From the NCBI RefSeq assembly GCF_023223525.1, contig NZ_JALPRX010000097.1:1-57059 (forward strand): a stretch of 57,059 nt of DNA, read 5' to 3'. The first letter of the stretch is position 1; the number at the start of each line of letters is the position of its first letter. This DNA comes from Roseomonas acroporae (lineage in GTDB: Bacteria; Pseudomonadota; Alphaproteobacteria; Acetobacterales; Acetobacteraceae). Both the position numbers and the translations under genes were made by a program. Shown piece after piece: positions 43,504-52,590 of this stretch. A model generated the notes under the pieces. The model worked only from the letters and a program-made list of their open reading frames with translations, had not been told where the DNA came from and did no database searches.

Positions 43504-43787
43504 GGGGTTTCTGATCTCCCGGCTGGCGCCGCGGCACATGGCGCGCCGGACCGCGACGCCGGAAGAGGGCGCCGGACGGGCGCGCCGGACGGCCCGTCGA
43601 AGGCCACGGCAATGGTGCAACGCCGGCGGCGTCGCTTCGTGGCACGATCGCGCCGGTCCGGCTGCCGGCATGGGGAGGCGGGGCCGGCGCGACCTTGCCC
43701 GACAGGGCTTACGCTCCTCTTCGCACCGGTTCCGCGGGCCGCTCTCCCCCCCAAGGGGATGCCGGGGGATGCCGGGGGAAGCCGGGC

Positions 43788-44549
43788 CTACCCTGCGCCG
43801 TCCGCCGGGTGGCCGGCGGGCGCGTGCATCCCGCGCGCCCGGCGCAGCGCGTTGGCGGCCAGGTGCGCCTGCCGCGTCGGCTCCGGCAGGCGGTAGCCGC
43901 GCAGGGTGCGCAGCACCCATTCCACCGCCGTGTCCAGCGACACGCGATGCCCGACCGAGACGTAGAGCGGGTTGGCGCGCCGCCTCGTGCGCAGCACCGC
44001 CGCCAGCACGCGTCCCTGCCAGACGAGGTCGGTGCGGTCCCCGGGCTCCGGCCCCAGCGGTCCCGCCTCCTCGCCGAACAGGCGGGACTTGGCGACGCCG
44101 ATGGTCGGCACGTCCAGCACCACGCCGAGATGGCAGGCGACGCCGAGTCCGCGCGGATGGCTCAGCCCATGCCCGTCCACCAGCACGAGGTCCGGCCGTC
44201 GCGGCAGGGCCGCCCAGGCCTCGACCAGCAGCGGTACCTCGCGGAAGCCGAGGAAGCCCGGCACGTAGGGCATCGGCGCCCGCGCGACGTGCTCGCCGGC
44301 AGCCACCGGCGCCAGCCCCCCGGGATCGAGCGCGACGGCGGCGGCGAAGATTCGGTCCTCGGGGTCGAAGCGGTCCAGGCTGGTATCCGCGCCGCCGAGC
44401 AGCCGCACCGGGCCGAGCGCGTCCTCCGCCACCACCCGCGCGGCCAGCTCCACCTGCACCCGGCGCGCCGTGGCGAGGTCGGGCGGGCGCAGCCACGTCG
44501 CGGGAACGGTCCCGCCCGCCGGCGGCGACGGCGCGCCGCTCACGGGCAC
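43788..44549 (-). CDS. nfi: Endonuclease V (deoxyinosine repair)
   Basis: Repair nuclease that cuts the second phosphodiester bond 3' of deoxyinosine. The 253-residue product has the diagnostic GGADTSLDR (catalytic Asp), YVPGFLGFREVPLL, LVDGHGLSHPRGLG and GVAKSRL blocks. Length is slightly above the usual 225 because of a 20-residue lead and a short basic tail. The start is GTG (44549 or 44543); no ATG fits. Stands alone; cytoplasmic. Confidence 0.92.
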   Translation of the reverse strand: MPVSGAPSPPAGGTVPATWLRPPDLATARRVQVELAARVVAEDALGPVRLLGGADTSLDRFDPEDRIFAAAVALDPGGLAPVAAGEHVARAPMPYVPGFLGFREVPLLVEAWAALPRRPDLVLVDGHGLSHPRGLGVACHLGVVLDVPTIGVAKSRLFGEEAGPLGPEPGDRTDLVWQGRVLAAVLRTRRRANPLYVSVGHRVSLDTAVEWVLRTLRGYRLPEPTRQAHLAANALRRARGMHAPAGHPADGAG

Positions 44550-44735
44550 CGCGGCGGGGCGGCGGCGGGGCGCCGGCCGGCGGCAGCTTGGCCGCCGGGC
44601 ATCGCCGGCACGCCCATGCCGCCCGCCCTCGCCGGGCCGGCCCGGCGGCAGGCGGGACGGGGGAGGGCCACGCGCCGGGGTTCACCGGCGCCGGCGCAAT
44701 CCCTACTCTGCCCACCCTGCCGGGAGGGAACGGCC

Positions 44736-45488
44736 ATGTATCGCATCGACATCCTCGTCCAGGGCTATCCGGGCAAGAGCGTCTGCCACGGCGGCCTCGG
44801 CTGGAGCACCATCGCGCTGCTGCGCTCGGCCGGGCGGACCATCCTGGTCGACGTGGGCGCCTTCAACACCCGCCCCGAGCTGGGCCGCCAGCTCGCCGAG
44901 CGCGACGTGGCGCCGGCGCAGGTGACGGACATCCTGCTGACCCACGCCCACTGGGACCACTCCGTCAACTACACGCTGTTCCCCAACGCCACGATCTGGA
45001 TCGGCCGCACCGAGATGGACTGGGCGACGCGGGAGCCGCCCGGCTTCAACCCGCTGCCCGAGCTCTACGTGCAGGACCTCGCGCGGCATCCGCGCCTGCG
45101 GCTCGTCGAGGACGGCGAGGAGTTCCTCCCCGGCTTCCGGGCCGTCGCCGCCCCCGGCCACACGCCGGGCTGCCTGCTGTTCCACATGACCGCCAACGAC
45201 GTGCCGGTGCTGTTCTCCGGCGACGCCGCCAAGAACCGCGCCGAGCTGGTCTCGAACGCCGTGGACATGACCATGGATGCGGAGGCCAGCCGCGCCTCGC
45301 TGGCGAAGGTGTGGGAGCTGTGGCAGGCGGTGCCGGGCACCATCCTGATCCCCGGCCACGACCTCTCCATGCAGCTCGATGCCGAGGGGCGGCCGCAATA
45401 TGTCGGGCAGCGCCGCGCCGGCATCAGCGCCTGGTTCGACGAGGATCTGGCGGTGACGCGGGAGTTCGACATCGGCGCGCCGCGCTGA
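44736..45488 (+). CDS. MBL-fold metallohydrolase, N-acyl homoserine lactonase-like
   Basis: A 250-residue cytoplasmic metallo-beta-lactamase-fold enzyme. Zinc ligands: THAHWDHSVN, APGHTPGC (His), FSGDAAK (Asp) and LIPGHDLSM (His). The order and the two-metal arrangement match the group containing AHL lactonases, but relatives also hydrolyse other lactones or esters. GGGAGGGAA precedes the ATG by seven bases. No signal peptide, unlike the MBL protein at 23391. Stands between nfi and a small lipoprotein gene. Confidence 0.87.
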   Translation: MYRIDILVQGYPGKSVCHGGLGWSTIALLRSAGRTILVDVGAFNTRPELGRQLAERDVAPAQVTDILLTHAHWDHSVNYTLFPNATIWIGRTEMDWATREPPGFNPLPELYVQDLARHPRLRLVEDGEEFLPGFRAVAAPGHTPGCLLFHMTANDVPVLFSGDAAKNRAELVSNAVDMTMDAEASRASLAKVWELWQAVPGTILIPGHDLSMQLDAEGRPQYVGQRRAGISAWFDEDLAVTREFDIGAPR

Positions 45489-45659
45489 CGGCCCGTCGGG
45501 ACGGCCGGCGGCGGGGTGGCGAGGGATTTCCCGCGTCGGGAAGGAAGGGCCTTCGGGCGCGGGCACGGTCCGCCGGACCGGCCCGCGAGCCACCCGAACC
45601 GGCCCCGAGGGCGGGCCGGGCCGGGCCCGCCGGCCCGGCGGCGCGTCGGGGGTGGCGCG

Positions 45660-45860
45660 TCAGGGATTGGAGGAGGCGCCGCTGCCCTCGCGGATGCCCG
45701 GGCCGCCGTTCGGCCCGCTCGCGCGCGGCGCCTGGCCCATGCCCGAATTGAGCGTGCTCGGCGCCTGGCTGACGCCGCCGCGCGGCGCGCCGCCCGGGCC
45801 GCACCCGACCAGGAGCACGGCGCCGAGGAGGAAGCCGGCCGCCAGCATCATGTTTCGCAT
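45660..45860 (-). CDS. Small lipoprotein
   Basis: A 66-residue putative lipoprotein. The lipobox LVGC places the acylated Cys at residue 20 after MRNMMLAAGFLLGAVLLVG. The mature 46 residues are Gly/Ser/Pro-rich and probably unstructured. Gly follows the lipidated Cys, which favours the outer membrane. No family recognised. Divergent from the Hpt gene 85 bases away. Confidence 0.7.
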   Translation of the reverse strand: MRNMMLAAGFLLGAVLLVGCGPGGAPRGGVSQAPSTLNSGMGQAPRASGPNGGPGIREGSGASSNP

Positions 45861-45944
45861 TGCGATCTCCCGATTCCACGGGCAGCAACGACGCCGTGGC
45901 GCGCCGGTTCGACGGGCCCATGCGACGGAGTGCAGAAAGCAGCC

Positions 45945-46286
45945 ATGAGCGGCATCGATCCGGACACCGCGGCGCAGCTCGCCGCCTCGCTGCGGCCGAG
46001 CGACCTGCAGCGCATCCTGCTGACCTTCGAGGCCGACCTCGCCGACCTCGCGGGGCAGATCGAGGCCGCCGCGAGGACGGGCGATGCCGAGACCTATCGC
46101 CGCGCCGCGCACAGCCTGGCCGGCGCCGCCGCCTCGGTCGGCGCCTTCGCGCTGGAGCGGGCGGCCCGGCTCGCCATGTCGCCCGACGCGGCCGCCTCGC
46201 CCGCCGAGGTGCTGGGCCGGATACGCGGGGAGACGGGCGCCGCGCTGCGCGATCTCGCCCGGCTCGCCGCGGTGGCGGCGGGCTGA
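45945..46286 (+). CDS. Stand-alone Hpt phosphotransfer protein
   Basis: A 113-residue protein consisting of one four-helix Hpt domain. The phospho-accepting His56 is in AAHSLAGAAASVGA. The usual Lys of the HxxKG signature is Ala (HSLAG), a rare change that may slow transfer. It should relay phosphate from a receiver domain to a response regulator. The convergent hybrid kinase downstream, which lacks its own Hpt, is the natural partner. ATG at 45945; a hairpin after the stop ends the gene. Confidence 0.85.
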   Translation: MSGIDPDTAAQLAASLRPSDLQRILLTFEADLADLAGQIEAAARTGDAETYRRAAHSLAGAAASVGAFALERAARLAMSPDAAASPAEVLGRIRGETGAALRDLARLAAVAAG

Positions 46287-46298
46287 GAGTTTGTGAAG

Positions 46299-46359
46299 GA
46301 ATGCCCGTCAGCGTTGGAACCGGCCGAAAAAGACGGGTCTTTCCAACGGGCATTCTTTC
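46299..46359. terminator. Hairpin between convergent Hpt and hybrid-kinase genes
   Basis: GAATGCCCGT (46299-46308) pairs with ACGGGCATTC (46346-46355), and inside GTTGGAA can pair with TTCCAAC. TTTCG follows on the plus strand. It begins 13 bases after the Hpt stop and can serve as terminator of Hpt and, read the other way, of the kinase gene. Confidence 0.6.
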
Positions 46360-46441
46360 GCGGGTTCGAGTTCGTTACACACTCTGAGCCGGATCGGGGC
46401 AGGGGCCGCGGGCGCGCGGGGCGGAGACCGGGCCGCCCGGG

Positions 46442-49108
46442 TCAGACGGTGTCCGACACGCCGATCGCCTGCAGCAGGCGCGCGCGTACCACCGGCTTGC
46501 CGATGTACTCGTCCATGCCGGCCTCCAGGCATTGCCGCTCGTAGCCGGGGCCGACCGCGGCGGTGAGGCCGACGATGCGCGTCCGCCGGTTCGGGCCGCG
46601 CCCGGCGCGAAGCTGGCGCGTCGCCTCCAGCCCGTCCATGACCGGCATCTGCACGTCCATCAGGATGATGTCGAACGCCTCGCGCCCGGCCAGCGTCAGC
46701 GCCTCGGCCCCGTCATGGGCGAACGCGACCTGGATGCCGCTGCGCTCCAGCACCGTGCCCATCACCAGCCGGTTGGTGGCGTTGTCCTCGACCAGCAGCA
46801 CCCGCGGCGATCCGGCGGGCGGCGCCGGTGCGGGTGACGGCGCCGCGGCGGTCGGCGCGGCGGCCGGCCGGGCGTCGCCGCAGGCCGTCAGCACCGCGTC
46901 GCGCAGCCGCCCCGGCAGGACCGGCTTGACCAGCGTCACCGGCCGGACCGCCGCCATGCGCCCCGCCTCGATCGGGGCGACGCACACCACCTGGACCGGA
47001 GGCGGGAGGCCGGGCTCGTCGCGGATGCGCCGTGCCAGCGTGGCGGCGGGCGCCGCGGTCCTGCCCGGCAGGCCGTCGTCGAGCAGCACCGCCTCGATCG
47101 GCTGGCCGGCGGCGGCGTTCGCGCGCAGCCGGTCGAGGGCGGCATCCGCGTCCGCCGCCGACCAGGCCTCGCCGCCGAGCGCCGCCACCTGCTGGACGAG
47201 GCCGGTCCGCGCCTGCTCCAGCGGATGCACCACCAGCACGCGTCGGCCGAGCAGCGGCCCGGGCGCCGGCGAGGGCGGTTCCGCCTCGCCGGCGCGCATG
47301 CTGAAGCGGAACACGCTGCCGCCGCCGGGGCGGTTGTCGGCGGCGATGCCGCCGCCCATCGCCTCGGCGAGCCGGCGGCAGATGGCGAGGCCGAGGCCGG
47401 TGCCGCCGTAGCGGCGGCGGATCGAGGCGTCGGCCTGGGTGAAGCGCTCGAACAGGGTCGGGATCTTGGCCGCGTCGAGGCCGATGCCGGTGTCGGCGAC
47501 GCCGATCGCGAGCCGCCAGCCGCCGCCGAGCGCCGCCTCCACCGGCTGCGCCGAGAGCGAGACCTCGATCCAGCCCGACTCCGTGAACTTCACGGCGTTG
47601 CCGACGAGGTTGAACAGCATCTGGCGGAAGCGGCCGGGGTCGCCCACCACGGTGGCGGGCATGCCGCGCTCGACGACGCAGAGCAGCTCGACGCCCTTGG
47701 CCGCCGCGCGCTGCGTGAAGGGATCGAGCGCCGTGCGCAGCTCCACCTCGATCTCGAACGGCACCGCCTCGAGCCGCAGCGGCCCCGCCTGCAGCGCCGA
47801 GTAGTCCAGGATGTCGTTCAGGATCAGCAGCAGATGCTCGGCCGAGCCCTGGATGGTCTCGGCGCAACGGCGCTGCTGCGGGTCGAGGCCGGTCTCCAGC
47901 AGCAGGCTGGTCATGCCGATCACGCCGTTCATCGGCGTGCGGATCTCGTGGCTCATCGCCGCGAGGAATTCCTCCTTCGCCGCGCTCGCCGTGCGCGCCT
48001 CGCGCTCGCTGGTGGTCAGCCGCAGGCCCTGCCGGCGCAGCGCCTCGGCCTGGCGCATCAGCAGCCAGAGCGCCAGCAGCACCACCAGGGCGGTGGCGAC
48101 CATGCCGAGGCCGAGCTGCCAGAGCTGCCGCCGCGCCTCGGCCATCGCCGCCAGCCGGGCCTGCGCCACCTCCACCACGATGCCGCCCTGGCGGGAGACG
48201 GCGAAGCTCGCCACCACCTCCTCGCCGTCCTGGTCGCGCCCGGCCCAGGTGCCGCGCTCGCGGCGCGGCAGGAAGTCGCGGAAGGGCCAGGCGCTGGCGT
48301 TCAGCTCGCCGATCCCGTCGGCGCGGCCGTCGGAGCGGGCGAGCAGCAGCCCGCCGAAGGAGTGCAGCCGCACCGTGACGCCGAAGGCGTCGGCGTAGCG
48401 GCGGGCCGTGAGGGACAGGCTCTCCGGGTTCAGCAGCGCCACCGCCACCCCGGCGAAGGCGCCGCCCGGCCCCTGGAGGTTGCGCGCCAGCGGCACCGTC
48501 CAGCGGCCGGCCTGCCCCGGCGCGGCGGGCGTGGCGCCGTTGCCGGGGGTCTCCGCCGGATGCTCGCGCACGGCGCCGAGGTAGCGCCCGAATTCCGGCG
48601 CGCCGAGCCGCAGCGGCGGACCGCCGAAGCGGAGCTGGCGGAACCACTCGCGGTCATCGAGCCGCTCGCCGACCAGCTGGTCCACCGTGGCGGCGGTGAC
48701 GACGCCGGCGGCGTCGGTGAACAGCAGCGCGCGCAGCTCGGGCAGGTCCTGCACGCGCTGCGCCAGGGCGCGCATCGCGGCCGGATCCCTGGCCATGGCG
48801 GCGGCGCGCGGCCCGGCCTCGACCAGCAGCAGGTCCGTCGCCTGCACCGTGCGGGCGAGCTGGTCGGCCAGCGTGGCGGCGATGCCCTGGGTCAGTCGCT
48901 CCGCGCGCCGCTCGGCCGCTTCCTGGCCGCGCAGGGCGATGATGGCGTAGAGTGCCAGCAGACACAGCCCGACCCCCCCCGCCGCGACGGCGAAGAGCCG
49001 CAGCGGCCGCGGCTCGCGCGGGGCCGGTTCACGCAGGCCGAGAGAGCGGCGCAGCTTGGCACGGAAGTCGGAGATGCGCTGGGTCCTGGCAATCCTTCGG
49101 GTGGTCAT
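46442..49108 (-). CDS. Hybrid sensor histidine kinase with two receiver domains
   Basis: An 888-residue sensor. Order: membrane helix at about 38-60, periplasmic dCache-like sensory region (about 65-335), second helix ([20 protein letters not shown]), HisKA with [15 protein letters not shown], HATPase with [26 protein letters not shown] and [19 protein letters not shown], a first receiver of reduced type (LLDDGLPG), and a complete receiver ([30 protein letters not shown]). It resembles BarA/ArcB relatives but has no Hpt. ATG at 49106-49108 overlaps the divergent binding-protein gene by 35 bases. Its ligand may be presented by that protein. Confidence 0.92.
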   Translation of the reverse strand: MTTRRIARTQRISDFRAKLRRSLGLREPAPREPRPLRLFAVAAGGVGLCLLALYAIIALRGQEAAERRAERLTQGIAATLADQLARTVQATDLLLVEAGPRAAAMARDPAAMRALAQRVQDLPELRALLFTDAAGVVTAATVDQLVGERLDDREWFRQLRFGGPPLRLGAPEFGRYLGAVREHPAETPGNGATPAAPGQAGRWTVPLARNLQGPGGAFAGVAVALLNPESLSLTARRYADAFGVTVRLHSFGGLLLARSDGRADGIGELNASAWPFRDFLPRRERGTWAGRDQDGEEVVASFAVSRQGGIVVEVAQARLAAMAEARRQLWQLGLGMVATALVVLLALWLLMRQAEALRRQGLRLTTSEREARTASAAKEEFLAAMSHEIRTPMNGVIGMTSLLLETGLDPQQRRCAETIQGSAEHLLLILNDILDYSALQAGPLRLEAVPFEIEVELRTALDPFTQRAAAKGVELLCVVERGMPATVVGDPGRFRQMLFNLVGNAVKFTESGWIEVSLSAQPVEAALGGGWRLAIGVADTGIGLDAAKIPTLFERFTQADASIRRRYGGTGLGLAICRRLAEAMGGGIAADNRPGGGSVFRFSMRAGEAEPPSPAPGPLLGRRVLVVHPLEQARTGLVQQVAALGGEAWSAADADAALDRLRANAAAGQPIEAVLLDDGLPGRTAAPAATLARRIRDEPGLPPPVQVVCVAPIEAGRMAAVRPVTLVKPVLPGRLRDAVLTACGDARPAAAPTAAAPSPAPAPPAGSPRVLLVEDNATNRLVMGTVLERSGIQVAFAHDGAEALTLAGREAFDIILMDVQMPVMDGLEATRQLRAGRGPNRRTRIVGLTAAVGPGYERQCLEAGMDEYIGKPVVRARLLQAIGVSDTV

Positions 49109-50024
49109 TATTGCGCTGACATCCTTGCTTGGCGAGGCTCGCGCCGGCCAGGGCGAGGCCGTGCCGGCCATGGCCGGCCGGCTCGGGGCGGCCGCCGGAA
49201 AGACCCATGGAATGGCCGCTGGAACGGCCGCTGGGACGACCGGCGGGATCGCGGGTGCGGCGGCGGCCGACCTGGTCTCCGAATACGCCCCCGGCGCCGC
49301 CGGGAGCCGGCTCCCGGCCATCCTGGCGCGCGGCGTGGTGCGGGTGTGCATCTGGCCGGGCGAGCACGCCTTCAGCCGCCGCAACCCGCACAATGGCGAG
49401 CTGGAGGGCTTCGACATCGATCTGGCCCAGCTGCTCGCGGCCCGGCTCGCGGTCGGCGTGGCGTTCGTGGAGGTCACCGGCGGCGCGCCCTCGGCGCCGC
49501 TGGAGACAGACCAGTGCGACGTGGCCCTGGCCGGCATCGGCGTCATGATGGCGGATCCGCGGCGGATCGACCTCTCGGCGCCCTACATGGAGAGCCCGCT
49601 GGTCGCCGTGACGCGGCGTGGCGGGGGCGGGCCGCGCCGTTGGTCGGAGATCGATTCGCCCGGCGTCGTGGTCGTCGTCGCGCGGGACACGGTGCCGGCG
49701 GAGGTGATGCGGCGCAGCCTGCGCCAGGGCAGCATGCTGCTCCTCGACGATGCGGACGAATGCCTGGCCGAGCTCATGACCGGCCGCGCCGACGTGCTGG
49801 TGAGCAGCCTGCCGCAGGCCCTGCATCTCGAACGGACCGAGGACTGGGTGCAGCTCTTCCGGGCGCCGCCGAACCTGCCGCGGCTGCGCCACGGCTACGC
49901 CATCCTGCCTGGCGACGGTGCCTGGAAGACCGAGCTGGACCGCTTCGTGGCCGCGATCCAGTCGGATGGCTCGCTGGCGCGCGCCGCCCGCCGGAACGGC
50001 CTGCCCGTGGCGTCGCCGCGCTGA
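49074..50024 (+). CDS. Periplasmic substrate-binding protein (SBP family 3), no permease
   Basis: A 316-residue exported binding protein. The signal ([20 protein letters not shown]) is followed by about 40 Gly/Ala/Thr-rich residues and the SBP-3 domain: [48 protein letters not shown] and [14 protein letters not shown]. No ABC permease or ATPase lies near, so a sensory role with the divergent hybrid kinase is inferred. ATG at 49074 has GGAAG six bases before it; an earlier TTG at 49056 is less likely. A long hairpin follows the stop. Confidence 0.82.
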   Translation: MRWVLAILRVVIIALTSLLGEARAGQGEAVPAMAGRLGAAAGKTHGMAAGTAAGTTGGIAGAAAADLVSEYAPGAAGSRLPAILARGVVRVCIWPGEHAFSRRNPHNGELEGFDIDLAQLLAARLAVGVAFVEVTGGAPSAPLETDQCDVALAGIGVMMADPRRIDLSAPYMESPLVAVTRRGGGGPRRWSEIDSPGVVVVVARDTVPAEVMRRSLRQGSMLLLDDADECLAELMTGRADVLVSSLPQALHLERTEDWVQLFRAPPNLPRLRHGYAILPGDGAWKTELDRFVAAIQSDGSLARAARRNGLPVASPR

Positions 50025-50066
50025 TACCCGACCGGCGCGGGACCCGGCCTGCGCCGGCCGGGTATC
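50023..50066 (+). terminator. Strong hairpin overlapping the binding-protein stop codon
   Basis: GATACCCG-A-CCGGCGC pairs with GCGCCGG-C-CGGGTATC across an 11-base loop: 15 pairs with one mismatch. The first arm includes the last two bases of the TGA stop, so the stem forms only after termination. No T-run follows. Confidence 0.6.
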
Positions 50067-50385
50067 GGTGCCGGGCTGGCGGGCGGCCGCGCGCCGGACC
50101 GGGGCGCCATGCGGGCCGGCATTCGTGCGGACCCGCGCGGGAGCCTTTTCGGGGCGGCGTGCGGGGCGGTCCGGCGGGTTCTTTCCGCGGCGGCGTCCTC
50201 GCCTCGTCGCATCGCATTCGGCGGTCGGCGTGGCGTCGGCCGCCCGGCCCGTGCCGAACGCCGCGAAACGGCGTATCCCGGGGCGACGCGCCCGGCCCGT
50301 CGCCACCGGCGTCGCCGCCAGGGCCGGCCTTCAGCAACCGCCGCGCGGCCGGCCCGGCCCGACGGCAAGACGCGGAGTGCGCTGC
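50067..50385. other. Intergenic region upstream of the CinA-like gene
   Basis: No supportable gene in 319 bases; open frames on both strands are Arg/Ala-rich and lack ribosome sites. I see no repeat-family copy. Confidence 0.4.
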
Positions 50386-50901
50386 ATGCAGACCCTGCTT
50401 CCCCTCGCGACCGAGCTCTCGGCGCTGCTGCGGCAGCGCGGCGAGACGGTAGCGGTCGCGGAATCCGCGGCCGGCGGCCTGGTCTCGGCGGCGCTGCTCG
50501 CCGTGCCCGGCGCCTCCGCCTACTTCCTTGGCGGCGCGGTGGTCTACACGCGCGACGCGCGCGCCACGCTGCTCGATATCCCGGCCTCGGCGCTGGCGGA
50601 TATCCGCCCCTCCACGGAGCCCTACGCGCTGCTGCTGGCGCGCGGCGCGCGCACGCGTCTCGGCGCGAGCTGGGGGCTGGGCGAGACCGGCGCCGCCGGC
50701 CCGGCCGGCAACCGCTACGGCGACCCGGCGGGCCATGCCTGCGTCGCGATCAGCGGCCCGGGCGGCGGGGGTTCGGCGGGCCTGCTGGAGCGGTCCCTGA
50801 CCCTCGCCACCGGCAGCGACGACCGGGCGGCGAACATGCGCGCCTTCGCGCACGGCCTGCTGTCGCTGCTGCTGGCCGGGCTGCGCGAGTCGGCCGGATA
50901 G
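50386..50901 (+). CDS. CinA-family nicotinamide-nucleotide amidohydrolase, single domain
   Basis: A 171-residue cytoplasmic enzyme equal to the C-terminal domain of CinA (PncC), which deamidates nicotinamide mononucleotide in pyridine nucleotide recycling. VAVAESAAGGLVSAAL, GGAVVYTRDARATLL, GLGETGAAGP and HACVAISGP are family blocks. The usual ESCTGG reads ESAAGG; the catalytic Ser of ES is kept but the following Cys-Thr is Ala-Ala. GGSAGL-type C-terminal motifs are present. ATG at 50386; no strong ribosome site. Confidence 0.82.
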   Translation: MQTLLPLATELSALLRQRGETVAVAESAAGGLVSAALLAVPGASAYFLGGAVVYTRDARATLLDIPASALADIRPSTEPYALLLARGARTRLGASWGLGETGAAGPAGNRYGDPAGHACVAISGPGGGGSAGLLERSLTLATGSDDRAANMRAFAHGLLSLLLAGLRESAG

Positions 50902-51121
50902 GTCCGCCCCGCCGGCCGGGGCGCCGGGATGGGGAGCCGGGATGGGGCGCCGGGATGGGGCATCCCGGCCCGCACGCCCTGGCCGGAGGACCCTCGCGCG
51001 CCGGTCCGGTCGCCTGAACGCCGCCTGAACGGCCGGCTCAGCGTCGGTTCAGGCGCGCCGGGGCATCATGCCATCCATCGAGGCGGCCGATGCGCCGTCC
51101 GCCGGACCGATGGAGAACGCC

Positions 51122-51214
51122 ATGCCCTACCTCGACCCCTCCCTGCTCACCCTCGCCGGCTTCATGGCGGCGGTCGGCCTCCTTCCCGCCTGCCTGGCCG
51201 CCCTCGACCGCTGA
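51122..51214 (+). CDS. Putative 30-residue single-helix membrane peptide
   Basis: A very short frame: after MPYLDP come about 20 hydrophobic residues (LLTLAGFMAAVGLLPACLAA) and the end LDR. GGAGAACGCC precedes the ATG, and the PepSY gene starts 25 bases after its stop with a similar leader, suggesting a shared transcript. Small single-pass peptides of this type often regulate membrane complexes; no relative is known to me. Confidence 0.45.
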   Translation: MPYLDPSLLTLAGFMAAVGLLPACLAALDR

Positions 51215-51239
51215 TCGCCGACGCCGGGAGACGAACGCC

Positions 51240-51491
51240 ATGCGAGCCCTCGCGACCGGGCTGCTGCTCGCGGCCCTTGCCACCGCCGCCCACGCCGATC
51301 GGCCCGGGCCCGACTGGATCAGCCTGGAGCGCGTGACCGCCATCCTCCAGGCCGCCGGCTACGGCCCGGTGACCGGAATCGAGGCCGATGACGGCCGCTG
51401 GGAGGCGACCGCCTATCGCGATGGCCGCCGCTTCGAGCTGCACCTCGACCCGCGCAGCGGCGCCATCCTGCGGGTCCGGCCGGAACGCTGA
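51240..51491 (+). CDS. Secreted PepSY-domain protein
   Basis: An 83-residue exported protein: signal MRALATGLLLAALATAAHA then one PepSY domain (WISLERVTAILQAAGYGPVT; WEATAYRDGRRFELHLDP; SGAILRVRPER). PepSY domains bind or inhibit peptidases or occur in redox and metal-uptake systems. GGGAG lies about eight bases before the ATG. Follows the 30-residue frame by 25 bases. Confidence 0.82.
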   Translation: MRALATGLLLAALATAAHADRPGPDWISLERVTAILQAAGYGPVTGIEADDGRWEATAYRDGRRFELHLDPRSGAILRVRPER

Positions 51492-51667
51492 TCCGCCATC
51501 CGGGCGGTGGGCATCCGGGCGCGGGTGTCATTCATGCGGTGGATGGTCGCGATCCTGCCTTCCGATTGGCGCCGGAACGGCGCGGGCGCCATCTTGCCGG
51601 CCAAGCAGGGCGCTTCGGCCGGGCCCAGCCCCTTCGGCCGACCCGCCCAGGACTTGAGGATCATCCC

Positions 51668-51868
51668 GTGTCAATCCAAGTCGCCGTCCGTATCGGCCTC
51701 CTCACCCTGTCGATCGCCAACAACACCGCCTTCGCCCCGGTCGCGAACTCGCTGGAGGCCGACTGCCTCGCCGCCTGCTCGGCCGTGATCGGCGACGACG
51801 GCGGGCAGCCCGCCAGCGTGCCAGTGGCCGCCCTGCACCTCGCCGAGCGGACCGCCCACCTCTTCTGA
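51668..51868 (+). CDS. Hypothetical 66-residue protein with GTG start
   Basis: GAGGA seven bases before GTG at 51668 is a good ribosome site. The product begins VSIQVAVRIGLLTLSIAN and has two Cys in a CLAAC pair. The hydrophobic start could be a weak signal or a membrane segment. No family recognised; coding is likely from the ribosome site and base composition but unproven. Confidence 0.42.
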   Translation: MSIQVAVRIGLLTLSIANNTAFAPVANSLEADCLAACSAVIGDDGGQPASVPVAALHLAERTAHLF

Positions 51869-51985
51869 CGTCGTCCCGCTACCGGTCCCGACCGGCGCAG
51901 GGCGGTACCGCGCACGGGGTTGCCGGGAGGCCCGCCGGTCCGTGTCCGGGCGGGCCGGCGTGAGCCGGAGCGGGGGAGAGGCTCC

Positions 51986-52090
51986 CTACAGCGAACCGCA
52001 GGCCGGTTGGGACCGCGGTTCGCTGTAGCTCATTGTTCTCGGCGCGGATTCACGCCGCCGGGCGCGTCCGCCCGTCGGCGATCCGCTCTA
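51986..52090 (-). repeat. Family B structured repeat, copy B3
   Basis: Full copy. GCGAACCGCAGGCC-GGTTG-GGACCGCGGTTCGC has two mismatches; CTCATTGTTCTCGGCGCGG and TCACGCCGCCGGGCGCG follow; the end GTCGGCGATCCGCTCTA finishes with CTA, the TAG stop codon of the minus-strand gene at 52088. Arrangement is identical to B1. Confidence 0.82.
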
Positions 52091-52492
52091 CCCCTTTTCC
52101 TCGCGCGCCTTCCGTGCCGCCGGGCGGGCATGTCCGGCCGGGGAGTGCCCGCGGCGCGGCCGCGCCGAGGCCCGGCCGCGCCACACGGCACGGCCGGTCA
52201 GGCCGGCGGCCGCCGCCACGCCGGCCCACAGCACGAAGCCCGCCCCGGCGAGCGCGCCGAGCCCGGGGTCCCATCCCATGGCCGCCAGGAAGCGCCCGAC
52301 CGCATCCTTGCCCGCCTGCGGCAGCCAGGCGACAGGCCACAGGATGGGCGCAGCCCAGCTCACCTGAAGGACGTTCCAGAGGTCGATCGCCGTGGTCCGG
52401 CCGTTCCGGTTCGGGTCCCACCCGACCAGGGCCCCGATCCGCAGGAACACGGCCACGAAGACCAGGGCGGCCAGGCCGATGCTCGCCGCCAT
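52088..52492 (-). CDS. Small membrane protein, unknown
   Basis: A 134-residue protein with two or three hydrophobic segments (MAASIGLAALVFVAVFLRIG; VSWAAPILWPVAWL; LAGAGFVLWAGVAAAAGLTG) and a basic, Lys/Arg/Ala-rich tail ending KAREEKG. No family recognised. ATG at 52490-52492 starts at the first helix; the upstream sequence is a 15-bp tandem repeat and is probably non-coding. The TAG stop is the end of repeat B3. Confidence 0.65.
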   Translation of the reverse strand: MAASIGLAALVFVAVFLRIGALVGWDPNRNGRTTAIDLWNVLQVSWAAPILWPVAWLPQAGKDAVGRFLAAMGWDPGLGALAGAGFVLWAGVAAAAGLTGRAVWRGRASARPRRGHSPAGHARPAARKAREEKG

Positions 52493-52500
52493 GCCGCCCG

Positions 52501-52590
52501 GGGCCCATCCTGACGGGCCCCATCTTGGCAGGCCCCGTCCTGATGCGCCCCGTCCTGATGGGCCCGGTCCTGACGGGCGCAGTCCGGCTG
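52501..52590. repeat. Six tandem 15-bp units
   Basis: Units such as GGCCCCGTCCTGATG, CGCCCCGTCCTGATG and GGCCCGGTCCTGACG follow each other without gaps. They begin eight bases upstream of the small membrane protein's start on the minus strand, so they form its leader or promoter region. The rest of 52591-52788 shows no gene. Confidence 0.8.

Noticed and set aside
51661-51915. An 84-codon minus-strand frame opposite the 66-residue GTG gene
   Set aside because: No ribosome site and Arg-rich shadow composition; the plus frame has GAGGA at proper distance.
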